Positions 15,244 to 23,541 of a DNA stretch of 64,000 nucleotides are shown here, one piece after another; within the stretch, counting starts at the first letter, position 1; the number at the start of each line of letters is the position of its first letter. Where the stretch lies: positions 163,225-227,224 of the forward strand of contig NZ_JIAV01000001.1 in the NCBI RefSeq assembly GCF_000620645.1, in the 5' to 3' direction. Source of the DNA: Nocardioides sp. URHA0032 (GTDB lineage Bacteria > Actinomycetota > Actinomycetes > Propionibacteriales > Nocardioidaceae). The notes under the pieces are model-generated. The model had not been told where the DNA came from and made no database searches. It saw nothing but the letters and a program-made list of their open reading frames with translations. Position numbers and translations under genes: made by a program.

Positions 15244-18200
15244 TCAGGAGAGCACCAGCACCAGGTCGCCGCCGTCGACGGCCTGGGTCCCCGGCAGGGC
15301 CACGCGCTCGACCGTGCCCGCGACCGGCGCGGTGATCGCGGCCTCCATCTTCATCGCCTCGATGGTGGCGACCGTGTCGCCGGCGGCGACCTGCTGGCCG
15401 GCCTCGACCACGACCGTCACGACGCCCTGGAACGGCGCAGCGACCTGGCCCGGCTTCGAGGCGTCGGCCTTCTCGGCGGCGGCGACCTCCGACGCGACGC
15501 TCGTGTCGCGCACGTTGACGGGCCGGAGCTGGCCGTTGATCGTGGCGAGCACCGTCCTGATGCCGCGCTCGTCGGGGTCGCTGATGGCCTGCAGGCCGAG
15601 GATCAGCCGCTTGCCCTCCTCGATCTCGACCTCGTGCTCGACGCCCTGGCGCAGCCCGTAGAGGTACTCCAGCGTGGGCACCACCGACAGGTCGCCGTAC
15701 CGCGCACGGGACTCGGTGAACTCGCGGGTCGGGCCGGGGAACAGCAGCTCGTTGAGCGTACGGCGGCGCGTGGGGCTGCCACCCGCCAGCGCGTCGCGCT
15801 GGTCGGCGGTGAGCTCCTCGGCCGGCGGCTTGTGGGTGCGGCCCTCGAGCGCCTTGGTGCGGAACGGCTCGGGCCAGCCGCCCGGCGGGTCGCCCAGGTC
15901 GCCGCTCAGGAAGCCGATGACGGAGTCGGGGATGTCGAACGACCCGGGATCCTCGGCGAAGTCGCGCGGGTCGGCGCCGACCGCGACCAGGTGCAGCGCG
16001 AGATCGCCCACGACCTTCGACGACGGCGTCACCTTCACGATGTTGCCGAGGATGTCGTTCGCGGCGGCGTACATGTCCTCGATCTGCTCGAACTTCTCGC
16101 CGAGGCCGAGCGCGATCGCCTGCTGGCGCAGGTTGGAGAGCTGCCCGCCGGGGATCTCGTGCCGGTAGACGCGGCCGGTGGGCGACGGCAGCCCGGACTC
16201 GAACGGCGCGTACACCCGGCGGGTCGCCTCCCAGTACGGCTCGAGCGCGTTCACCGCCGTCAGCGACAGCCCGGTCTCGCGCGGGCCGTGGTCGGTGGCG
16301 GAGACGAGCGCCGACAGCGGCGGCTGCGACGTGGTGCCGGCCATCGAGGCGGTCGCGGCGTCGACCGCGTCGACACCCGCGTCGATCGCGGCGAGCAGGG
16401 TCGCGAGCTGGCCGCCGGGGGTGTCGTGGGTGTGCAGGTGGACGGGCAGGTCGAAGTTCTCGCGCAGCGCGGTGACCAGCGTGCGCGCGGCCGGCACCCG
16501 CAGCAGGCCGGCCATGTCCTTGATCGCCAGCACGTGCGCGCCGGCGTCCACGATCCGCTCGGCCAGCTTCAGGTAGTAGTCGAGCGTGTAGAGCGACTCG
16601 TCCGGGTCGGACAGGTCGCCGGTGTAGCAGAGCGCGACCTCCGCGACCGCCGTGCCGGTGGCGCGCACCGCCTCGATCGCGGGCCGCATCTGCTCGACGT
16701 CGTTGAGGGCGTCGAAGATCCGGAACACGTCGATGCCGGTGCTCGCCGCCTCCTCGATGAACGCGTTCGTCACATCTGTCGGGTACGGCGTGTAGCCGAC
16801 GGTGTTGCGGCCGCGGAGCAGCATCTGGAGGCAGATGTTCGGGACCGCCTGGCGCAGCGCGGCCAGCCGCTCCCACGGGTCCTCGGCGAGGAAGCGCAGC
16901 GCCACGTCGTACGTCGCGCCGCCCCAGGCCTCCAGCGACCACAGCTGCGGTGTGGTGCGGGCGACGTGCCCGGCCACCGCCAGCAGGTCCCGGGTCCGGA
17001 CCCGGGTGGCGAGCAGCGACTGGTGGGCGTCGCGGAACGTCGTGTCGGTGACCGCGACGTCCTTCTGCTGCCGCAGCCGCCGTGCGAACTCCTCCGGCCC
17101 GAGCTCGAGCAGCAGCTGCCGCGAGCCGTCGGGCGCGGGGACCTCGAGGTTGACCTCCGGCAGCTTCGAGACCGGGTCGACCTTCACCGGCGCCGGGCCG
17201 TACGGCTGGTTCACCGTGACGTCGGCGAGGTAGTTGAGCACCTTGCTCCCGCGGTCGCCCGAGCCGCGCGCCTGCAGCAGCTGCGGGTGCGTCTCGATGA
17301 ACGCCGTGGTGACCCGGCCGCCCGCGAAGTCCGGGTCGGCCAGCACCGCCTGGAGGAACGGGATGTTCGTCGACACGCCGCGGATGCGGAACTCCGCCAC
17401 CGCACGCTGCGCCTTCTCCACCGCCTTCTCGAAGGTCCGGCCGCGACAGGTGAGCTTCGCGAGCATCGAGTCGAAGTGGGCGGACACCTCCGCGCCGGTG
17501 TACGTCGTGCCGCCGTCGACGCGGACGCCGGGCCCGCCGGGGGAGCGGTAGGTCGTGATCACGCCGGTGTCCGGACGGAAGTTGTTGGCCGGGTCCTCCG
17601 TGGTGATCCGGCACTGGAGCGCGGAGCCGCGCAGCTGGACGGTGTCCTGCGACAGCCCGAGGTCCGCCAGCGTCTCGCCGGACGCGATCCGCAGCTGGGA
17701 CTGCACGAGGTCGACGTCGGTGACCTCCTCGGTCACGGTGTGCTCGACCTGGATGCGCGGGTTCATCTCGATGAAGACGTAGTTGCCCTGTGGGTCCACC
17801 AGGAACTCGACGGTGCCGGCGTTGCGGTAGCCGATCTCCCGGGCGAAGCGCACGGCGTCCGCGCAGATCCGGTCCCGCAGGTCCGGGTCGAGGTTCGGCG
17901 CCGGCGCGATCTCGATGACCTTCTGGTGCCGGCGCTGCACGGAGCAGTCCCGCTCGAACAGGTGGATGACCTCACCCGTGCCGTCGGCCAGGACCTGCAC
18001 CTCGATGTGGCGGGGGTCCACGACGGCCTGCTCGATGAACACCGTCGGGTCGCCGAAGGCGCCGTCCGCCTCGCGCATGCAGGTCTCCACCGCCTCCCGC
18101 AGGTCCCTCGGCTCGTCCACGCGTCGCATGCCGCGCCCACCGCCACCCGCGACGGCCTTCACGAACAGCGGGTACGGCAGCTCGGCCGAGGCCTCGACCA

Positions 18201-18630
18201 GCGCCTCGACATCGGTCGACGGGTCGACGCTGGCCAGCGTCGGTACGCCGGCGGCCTTGGCCGCCCCGATCGCGCGGGCCTTGTTGCCGGTGAGCGTCAG
18301 CACCTCGGCGCTGGGGCCGATGAAGGTGATGCCGGCGTTCGCACAGGCCTCGGCGAGGCCGGGATTCTCCGACAGGAACCCGTAGCCCGGGTAGACCGCG
18401 TCGGCGCCCGCCCGGACCGCGACCGCGACGATGCCCTCCGGGTCGAGGTAGGCGCGCACCGGGTGGCCGCGCTCGCCGATCTCGTAGGCCTCGTCGGCCT
18501 TCAGCCGGTGCTCCGACCAGCGGTCCTCGTAGGGGAAGATCGCGACCGTGCGCGCTCCGAGCTCGTACGCGGCACGGAACGCCCGGATCGCGATCTCGCC
18601 GCGGTTCGCGACCAGCACCTTGGAGAACAT
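15244..18630 (-). CDS. pyc: Pyruvate carboxylase
   Basis: A full-length 1128-residue biotin enzyme that carboxylates pyruvate to oxaloacetate for anaplerosis. The domains are in order: biotin carboxylase (MFSKVLVANRGEIAIRAFRA; ATP loop VKAVAGGGGRGM; EMNPRIQVEHTVTEEV), carboxyltransferase TIM barrel (VAVTDTTFRDAHQSLLATRVR; ALCYTGD; LAIKDMAGLL; HLHTHDTPGG) and a C-terminal biotinyl domain with the biotinylated Lys in EAMKME. ATG 18630 follows a -10 TATAGC (18639-18644) by 8 nt; GTG 18636 is also in frame. Its biotin would be attached by BirA, whose gene is at 47 kb. Confidence 0.97.
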   Translation of the reverse strand: MFSKVLVANRGEIAIRAFRAAYELGARTVAIFPYEDRWSEHRLKADEAYEIGERGHPVRAYLDPEGIVAVAVRAGADAVYPGYGFLSENPGLAEACANAGITFIGPSAEVLTLTGNKARAIGAAKAAGVPTLASVDPSTDVEALVEASAELPYPLFVKAVAGGGGRGMRRVDEPRDLREAVETCMREADGAFGDPTVFIEQAVVDPRHIEVQVLADGTGEVIHLFERDCSVQRRHQKVIEIAPAPNLDPDLRDRICADAVRFAREIGYRNAGTVEFLVDPQGNYVFIEMNPRIQVEHTVTEEVTDVDLVQSQLRIASGETLADLGLSQDTVQLRGSALQCRITTEDPANNFRPDTGVITTYRSPGGPGVRVDGGTTYTGAEVSAHFDSMLAKLTCRGRTFEKAVEKAQRAVAEFRIRGVSTNIPFLQAVLADPDFAGGRVTTAFIETHPQLLQARGSGDRGSKVLNYLADVTVNQPYGPAPVKVDPVSKLPEVNLEVPAPDGSRQLLLELGPEEFARRLRQQKDVAVTDTTFRDAHQSLLATRVRTRDLLAVAGHVARTTPQLWSLEAWGGATYDVALRFLAEDPWERLAALRQAVPNICLQMLLRGRNTVGYTPYPTDVTNAFIEEAASTGIDVFRIFDALNDVEQMRPAIEAVRATGTAVAEVALCYTGDLSDPDESLYTLDYYLKLAERIVDAGAHVLAIKDMAGLLRVPAARTLVTALRENFDLPVHLHTHDTPGGQLATLLAAIDAGVDAVDAATASMAGTTSQPPLSALVSATDHGPRETGLSLTAVNALEPYWEATRRVYAPFESGLPSPTGRVYRHEIPGGQLSNLRQQAIALGLGEKFEQIEDMYAAANDILGNIVKVTPSSKVVGDLALHLVAVGADPRDFAEDPGSFDIPDSVIGFLSGDLGDPPGGWPEPFRTKALEGRTHKPPAEELTADQRDALAGGSPTRRRTLNELLFPGPTREFTESRARYGDLSVVPTLEYLYGLRQGVEHEVEIEEGKRLILGLQAISDPDERGIRTVLATINGQLRPVNVRDTSVASEVAAAEKADASKPGQVAAPFQGVVTVVVEAGQQVAAGDTVATIEAMKMEAAITAPVAGTVERVALPGTQAVDGGDLVLVLS

Positions 18631-18690
18631 GCGCACACGCTATAAGGGCGTGCCGCGACCCGGCCGGTCCCGTGGTCGTCGCGAGACGGG

Positions 18691-19041
18691 TCAGCGGCCG
18701 ATGGTGATGCCCACCCGGTGCCCCGCGCGGAGAACGGTGTCGGCGGGGATGGACTGGCTGAGCACGTAGCCCCGCTTCCACGCGGCGGCGTGCCGGGTCC
18801 GGACCGCGCCGAGGCTGCAGTTCGCCCACTCCAGCTCGGTCCGGGCGACGCGGGCGCGGAGCCCGCGGAGCTCGGGGACCAGGCACCCGGTGCCGGAGCG
18901 GGTGGCCGCCGCGGTGGGCGGGTCGGCGAGGTCGACAGACGTCGCCCCGGCGGGCTGGACCCAGGCGAGGCACGCGGCCAGCGCGACGGCCGTGGCCAGG
19001 GCGCAGTCCAGCCCTCGACGACGTACGGCTCGGCTCGGCAT
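18691..19041 (-). CDS. Exported single-PASTA-domain protein
   Basis: A 116-residue protein with a signal peptide (RGLDCALATAVALAACLAWVQPAGA) and one PASTA domain: VPELRGLRARVARTELEWANCSLGAVR, then GYVLSQSIPADTVLRAGHRVGITIG. PASTA domains bind muropeptides or cell-wall precursors, usually at the end of Ser/Thr kinases or penicillin-binding proteins; here the domain stands alone. Two Cys residues (one in GCLVPEL, one in WANCSLG) could form an external disulfide. A stand-alone PASTA protein may sense or cap peptidoglycan; no kinase is adjacent. Confidence 0.85.
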   Translation of the reverse strand: MPSRAVRRRGLDCALATAVALAACLAWVQPAGATSVDLADPPTAAATRSGTGCLVPELRGLRARVARTELEWANCSLGAVRTRHAAAWKRGYVLSQSIPADTVLRAGHRVGITIGR

Positions 19042-19122
19042 CGATGCTCCAGGGGGCGCTGAGGTGCCCGAGCACCCGAGGAGCTCCCACGCTAGGCCAC
19101 CGCGGCTCCGGGCAGGGCCACG

Positions 19123-20595
19123 TCAGCGACTGGTCCGGACCGGTTCCTCCTCCAGGAACTGGCCGACCATGTCGGGGTGTGCTTCCCGGGCCAGCGCCAC
19201 GGCCGCCGGCTCGGGGACGTCGAGCGCGGTGACGGCCTGCCGCCCGCCCGCGGTCGTCGCGACCAGGGTGGTGAGCCCGGCGCGTCGCTGGAACCAGGTC
19301 GCGCGCAGGTTCCACCCGATGACGCCGTCGGTCTCCAGGGCCTCGCGGCGTCGGTCGAGGCTGCCGGAGCGGACCACGACGTACCCGCCGACCAGCGCGT
19401 GCCCGAGCGCGCGCACCCGGTCCGCGGCCAGGGCCGCCGCGGCCGGTACGCCGAGCGCGGCGAGGACCGGCAGCCAGAGCGGCGCGTCCAGGAGCGGGAC
19501 GACGGCGACGGCGGCGAGCAGGACGAGGACGGCGGGGCCGACCGCCCGGGTGTAGCGCCGGGTGCGGGCGCGCGGGCCGTGGGCGACGAGCGCCACGTCG
19601 AGGGGACCGGGCGTGCGCAGCACGGCGCCGGCGGCCCGGTGCACGACGTCGCGCGGGGCGGGCGGGACCAGCAGCGCCGACTGGCCCCGGCCGAGACCCG
19701 TCGCGATGGCGGAGGCGCGGCCGCCGCCGGCCAGGCGCAGCCCGAGCGGCTCGCCGACGGCGACGCCACGCAGCCGCGCGTCGTCGATCGTGGTCTCGCG
19801 CGTGGTGAGCAGACCGCGGCGCAGGTGCCAGGCGCCGCCGGCGTGGGTGAGCGCGAAGCCCCAGTTGGTGACGACGTACCCGCCGATCGACAGCACGGAC
19901 ACGACGACCACGAGACCGGCGAGGGCGGCGGGGACCGCGACCCAGGGCGACCAGGCCTCCGCGTCGTGGGCGATCCGGTCGGGGTCCAGGCGCTGGAAGC
20001 CGCCGACGGTGTTGAGCGCCTGGCTGGCGACGGCCAGGACGCCGCCGGCGAGGGCCAGGCCGGCACTCGTGAACGGTGCGAACCGCACCCAGGACGGGTC
20101 GAGCACCAGCACCGGAGCCGCCTCCGGCACGTCGACCTCGGGGGCGGGCCCGGCGCCCAGCAGGTCCGCCCGGAGCTCGCGGGCCTGCTCGACCGGGAGC
20201 CCGTCGAGGACGAGCTGCTCGTCGTCGTCGGTCGACGCGGTCCCGGTGCCGACCCGCACGCTGGTCAGGCCGAGCAGCCGGTGCACGGGCGGTGCGGTGA
20301 TGTCGACGCTGCGCACCCGGTCGAGCGGCGTGGAGAGCACGTGCCGGTTGACGAGCCCGCGGCGCAGCTCGATGCGTCCGCCGGCGATCCGGAAGAACGT
20401 CGTCCAGTAGCGCAGCACGCCGAGCCCGACCGGGATCAGCACGCCGACGGCGTTCCACCACTCGCCGGCCCCGCCCGACGCCGTGCCGGCGATGAACAGG
20501 CCGATCAGCACCGGCAGGAACCGGACCAGCTCCTTGACCGGGTAGACCAGCAGCATCCGCGGGTCGAGCCGCCGCCAGTCGGCCGTCGAGCTCAC
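19123..20595 (-). CDS. PH-domain membrane protein, YdbT type
   Basis: A 490-residue membrane protein with repeated bacterial PH domains. Each unit has paired hydrophobic segments (LVRFLPVLIGLFIAG; FAPFTSAGLALAGGVLAVA; VPAALAGLVVVVSVLSIGGYVV; VGPAVLVLLAAVAVVPLL) followed by the strand pattern IELRRGLVNRHVLSTPLDRVRSVDI, repeated as WHLRRGLLTTRETTIDDARLRGVAV. The YdbS/YdbT pair of Bacillus has the same design. The GTG start overlaps the stop of the YdbS-like gene (GTGA). The function is unsettled; links to resistance to membrane-active agents are known for some members. Confidence 0.87.
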   Translation of the reverse strand: MSSTADWRRLDPRMLLVYPVKELVRFLPVLIGLFIAGTASGGAGEWWNAVGVLIPVGLGVLRYWTTFFRIAGGRIELRRGLVNRHVLSTPLDRVRSVDITAPPVHRLLGLTSVRVGTGTASTDDDEQLVLDGLPVEQARELRADLLGAGPAPEVDVPEAAPVLVLDPSWVRFAPFTSAGLALAGGVLAVASQALNTVGGFQRLDPDRIAHDAEAWSPWVAVPAALAGLVVVVSVLSIGGYVVTNWGFALTHAGGAWHLRRGLLTTRETTIDDARLRGVAVGEPLGLRLAGGGRASAIATGLGRGQSALLVPPAPRDVVHRAAGAVLRTPGPLDVALVAHGPRARTRRYTRAVGPAVLVLLAAVAVVPLLDAPLWLPVLAALGVPAAAALAADRVRALGHALVGGYVVVRSGSLDRRREALETDGVIGWNLRATWFQRRAGLTTLVATTAGGRQAVTALDVPEPAAVALAREAHPDMVGQFLEEEPVRTSR

Positions 20596-21071
20596 GTGGC
20601 GTCGCCGGGGACGCTGTCGGCCATCACCGTCAGCTCGTCGACGAGGGCGAGGGCGCGGGCCCGTTCCAGGCCGGCGATCTCCAGTGCGCCCGCCGCCGAC
20701 GCGGTGGTGACCGTGACCGTCGACAGCCCGAACAGCCGGGCCACCGCGCCCTCGACGTGGTCGACGGTCTGGATCCGCGACATCGGGGCGATCCGGCGCT
20801 CGCGCGCCCACCAGCCCGTCTGCGTGTAGACGGCCGTGTCCGTGACCTCCCAGCGGTGCACGGCGTACCGCCACGAGGGCACGATGAGGACGTACGCGAC
20901 GACCACGAGGGCGACGATGAGGACCGACCACCACGGCAGCGGCAGCCAGTCGGTCAGCGGACCGGCGACGGCGAGTGCGACGACGAGCACCAGCCCCTCC
21001 GCGGCGGCGGTCAGCGCCCACATCGTCCGGGCGCGCGGGCTCACCCGCTCGCGCGGCTCGCGAAGTCGCAT
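20592..21071 (-). CDS. PH-domain membrane protein, YdbS type
   Basis: A 159-residue partner of the preceding protein. Two transmembrane segments (MWALTAAAEGLVLVVALAVAGPL and WWSVLIVALVVVAYVLIVP) are followed by one bacterial PH domain (YAVHRWEVTDTAVYTQTGWWARERRIAPMSRIQTVDHVEGAVARLFGLSTVTVTTA). The overlap GTGA with the YdbT-type gene shows co-translation. Its start codon overlaps, on the other strand, an ATG in frame with the RTX-repeat gene. Confidence 0.87.
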   Translation of the reverse strand: MRLREPRERVSPRARTMWALTAAAEGLVLVVALAVAGPLTDWLPLPWWSVLIVALVVVAYVLIVPSWRYAVHRWEVTDTAVYTQTGWWARERRIAPMSRIQTVDHVEGAVARLFGLSTVTVTTASAAGALEIAGLERARALALVDELTVMADSVPGDAT

Positions 21072-21105
21072 GCAACCGACCCTACGGTCTGCGCGTATCC
21101 CCGGT

Positions 21106-22365
21106 GTGAGCGCTCTCGGCCCCGTCTCGGCCGCCGCCCTGGTGGCCGCCCTCCTCGTCCCGATGTCGCCCGCTGGGGCGGCACCCGTCCCCACCTGCCA
21201 GGGCGAGCCGGCGACCGTCGTCGGCACGCCGCACGCGGACCGGCTGGTCGGCACTCCCGAGGCCGACGTCATCGTCGGCCTGAACGGCGACGACGTCGTG
21301 CGCGGGCGTGGAGGTGACGACCTCGTCTGCGGCGGCGACGGCGCCGACGTGCTGCTCGGCGGTGCCGGCGCGGACCGGCTGTACGGCCAGCGCGAGGCGC
21401 GGATCTCCGACCGGGGCGGCACCTACTTCATCGCCGACCGCCTCGACGGCGGCCCCGGCGGCGACCTGCTGGACGTCGGCGGCGACCGTCGGTGGGTCAA
21501 CTGGGGCTCGCACGGCGACCTCGACTTCGGCAACGCGGCCTCCGGTGTGACCGTCGACCTCGCTGCCGGCACCGCCACCGGGCAGGGCGCCGACACGGTC
21601 GTCGCCTACGGCGGCACGGGATGCGACTTCAGCTGCTACGGCGTCGGGGTGCTCGGCTCGGCCCACGACGACGTCCTGTCCGGCACCGACTCGAGCGACC
21701 TGCTGGTCGGCAACGCGGGCGACGACCACCTCCTCGGCCTCGGTGGGGCGGACGAGATGCACGCGGAGGCGCAGGACGGCGGCGGCACCCCTGGCGACGA
21801 CAGCCTCGACGGCGGTCCGGGCACCGACGCCCTCTACGCGTACGCGGGCAGCGACGTGCTCGAGGGCGGCGCCGGCCGCGACATCGTGTGGCAGACCGGC
21901 GGCGGGCCGAGCCAGCTGTACGGCGGATCCGGTGACGACCGGCTGTCGGGCTGGTTCGCGACCGAGCCGGGCCTCGTGCTCGACGGCGGGGAGGGCACCG
22001 ACAGCGTGGCCGTCGCGGGTCCGTCGCGGCCGGGCGCCGGCGGACGGCCGGCATCCGCGACGCTGACCATGGCCGACGGGCTGATCGTCGCCGCCGGGGT
22101 CACGTGGGGCACGTTCGCCGGCGAGGACGTGGGCCTCTACACCGCGATGGAGTGGGAGTACCTGGGGACCGACGATCCCGAGGTCGTGCACACCAACGGC
22201 ACGTGGCTGCACGCGACGACGTACGGCGGTGACGACGAGATCTGGGGCAGCGACGGCCCGGACCGGATCGATGCCGGGGACGGCACCGACAAGATCCGCG
22301 CCGGCCGTGGTCGGGACACCTGCCGGTCCGGCGAGAATGTCCGCGGCTGCGAGCGGATCGACTGA
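21106..22365 (+). CDS. Exported calcium-binding RTX-repeat protein
   Basis: A 419-residue protein from GTG 21106 (ATG 21070 is an alternative that adds a positively charged n-region). A hydrophobic signal region (VSAAALVAALLVPMSPAGA) leads into hemolysin-type nonapeptide repeats of the GGxGxDxxx kind, for example GRGGDDLVCGGDGADVLLGGAGADRLYG, with further clusters near residues 190, 240, 300 and 385. Such repeats fold into calcium-filled parallel beta-rolls outside the cell. No enzymatic domain is seen. Because there is an N-terminal signal peptide, Sec export rather than type I secretion is inferred. Confidence 0.85.
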   Translation: MSALGPVSAAALVAALLVPMSPAGAAPVPTCQGEPATVVGTPHADRLVGTPEADVIVGLNGDDVVRGRGGDDLVCGGDGADVLLGGAGADRLYGQREARISDRGGTYFIADRLDGGPGGDLLDVGGDRRWVNWGSHGDLDFGNAASGVTVDLAAGTATGQGADTVVAYGGTGCDFSCYGVGVLGSAHDDVLSGTDSSDLLVGNAGDDHLLGLGGADEMHAEAQDGGGTPGDDSLDGGPGTDALYAYAGSDVLEGGAGRDIVWQTGGGPSQLYGGSGDDRLSGWFATEPGLVLDGGEGTDSVAVAGPSRPGAGGRPASATLTMADGLIVAAGVTWGTFAGEDVGLYTAMEWEYLGTDDPEVVHTNGTWLHATTYGGDDEIWGSDGPDRIDAGDGTDKIRAGRGRDTCRSGENVRGCERID

Positions 22366-22391
22366 GGGTCGGGCGGCCCTACAGTGGCCCC

Positions 22392-23072
22392 ATGACGGTG
22401 CGCGTCGTCTTCGCGGACGACAACTACCTGGTGCGGGAGGGTGTCGCGGGGCTGCTGGCCGAGTCGGCCGAGGTCGACCTGGTCGAGACCGCGGCCGACA
22501 CCGAGGCGCTCCTGCGCGCCGTGGCCGTGCACCGGCCGGACGCGGTGCTGACCGACATCCAGATGCCCCCGACGTTCACCACCGAGGGCATCGACGCGGC
22601 GAAGCGGATCCGGGCGAGCTACCCGGGCACCGGGGTCGTCGTCCTCTCGCAGTACGTCGAGGGGGACTACGCGCTCGCGCTCCTGTCCGAGGGCGTGGAG
22701 GGTCTCGGGTACCTCCTGAAGGAGCGGGTCAGCGAGGTCGACGAGCTGGTCCGGGCGCTGCACGACGTCGCCCGCGGCGGCTCTGCGCTCGACCCGAGGG
22801 TGGTGGAGGGCCTGCTCGCGCGGAAGAACCAGGAGTCCGGCTCGGCGCTGCGCGGTCTCACCGAGCGGGAGAGCGAGGTGCTCCGCGAGCTCGCCGCCGG
22901 GCGCAGCAACGCGGCCACGGCGAAGGCCCTGTTCATGAGTGAGCGCGCCGTCGAGAAGCACGTGGGCTCGGTCTTCCAGAAGCTCGGCCTGTCCACCGAG
23001 GCGGACGTCAACCGCCGGGTGATGGCGGTGCTGGCCTACCTCGAGGCCACCGGAGGTACGGCGGCTCCGTGA
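22392..23072 (+). CDS. NarL/LuxR-family response regulator
   Basis: A 226-residue two-domain regulator. The receiver domain has DD at 9-10, phosphoacceptor Asp55 in LTDIQMP, and Lys in YLLKERV. The C-terminal LuxR helix-turn-helix is LTERESEVLRELAAGRSNAATAKALFMSERAVEKHVGSVFQKLGL. A -10 TACAGT (22380-22385) ends 6 nt before ATG 22392, so the transcript is probably leaderless. It belongs to the NarL-type kinases encoded at 23.5-26.8 kb and may control the adjacent MacB-type exporter; its sites are unknown. Confidence 0.93.
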   Translation: MTVRVVFADDNYLVREGVAGLLAESAEVDLVETAADTEALLRAVAVHRPDAVLTDIQMPPTFTTEGIDAAKRIRASYPGTGVVVLSQYVEGDYALALLSEGVEGLGYLLKERVSEVDELVRALHDVARGGSALDPRVVEGLLARKNQESGSALRGLTERESEVLRELAAGRSNAATAKALFMSERAVEKHVGSVFQKLGLSTEADVNRRVMAVLAYLEATGGTAAP

Positions 23073-23157
23073 GCGGCCAACCCCCGGCGGGCCTGCGGCC
23101 AGCCCCCCTGACGAGGGCACTCTCCGACGGGCACGATGTCGGCGAGGAGGTGGTCGC

Positions 23158-23541
23158 GTGGGCGACGTACGGGTGTTGATCGTCGACGACCAGGAGCCGT
23201 TCCGCCGCGCGATGACCGCTGTCGTCACGGCGACCGACGGGTTCAGCGTGGTCGGCTCCGCCACCACGGGGGAGGACTCCCTGGCGGCCGTGGCCGAGCT
23301 GAGTCCCGACCTGGTGCTGATGGACGTCAACCTGCCCGGCATCGACGGCATCGAGGCCACCCGGCGCCTGACCGCGGGCCCCGGTGGGCCCGTCGTCGTG
23401 CTGCTGTCGACGTACGACGTCGACCAGGTCGATCTCGCGGGCAGCGGCGCCGCGGCGTACCTCGCGAAGGCCGACCTCGGGCCGGACCGGCTCTCAGCCG
23501 CGTGGCTCGACGCCTGCGACGGCCTTCGCGACCACGGCTGA
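23158..23541 (+). CDS. Receiver-only response regulator
   Basis: A 127-residue protein consisting only of a REC domain. The acidic pocket (DD at 10-11), Asp56 in LMDVNLP, Ser in LLSTYD and Lys in YLAKAD are all intact, so it can probably be phosphorylated. There is no DNA-binding or enzymatic output domain, so it may be a phosphate sink or act by protein contact. Start GTG 23158 follows a GGAGG box at 23148-23152. Its 3' end overlaps the degenerate kinase gene on the other strand by 48 bp. Confidence 0.88.
   Translation: MGDVRVLIVDDQEPFRRAMTAVVTATDGFSVVGSATTGEDSLAAVAELSPDLVLMDVNLPGIDGIEATRRLTAGPGGPVVVLLSTYDVDQVDLAGSGAAAYLAKADLGPDRLSAAWLDACDGLRDHG

Noticed and set aside
15634..18645. Open frame of about 1000 codons on the plus strand
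   Set aside because: It lies wholly antisense to pyruvate carboxylase, is Arg/Gly/Val/Asp-rich and matches no protein; it is a by-product of high-GC codon use.
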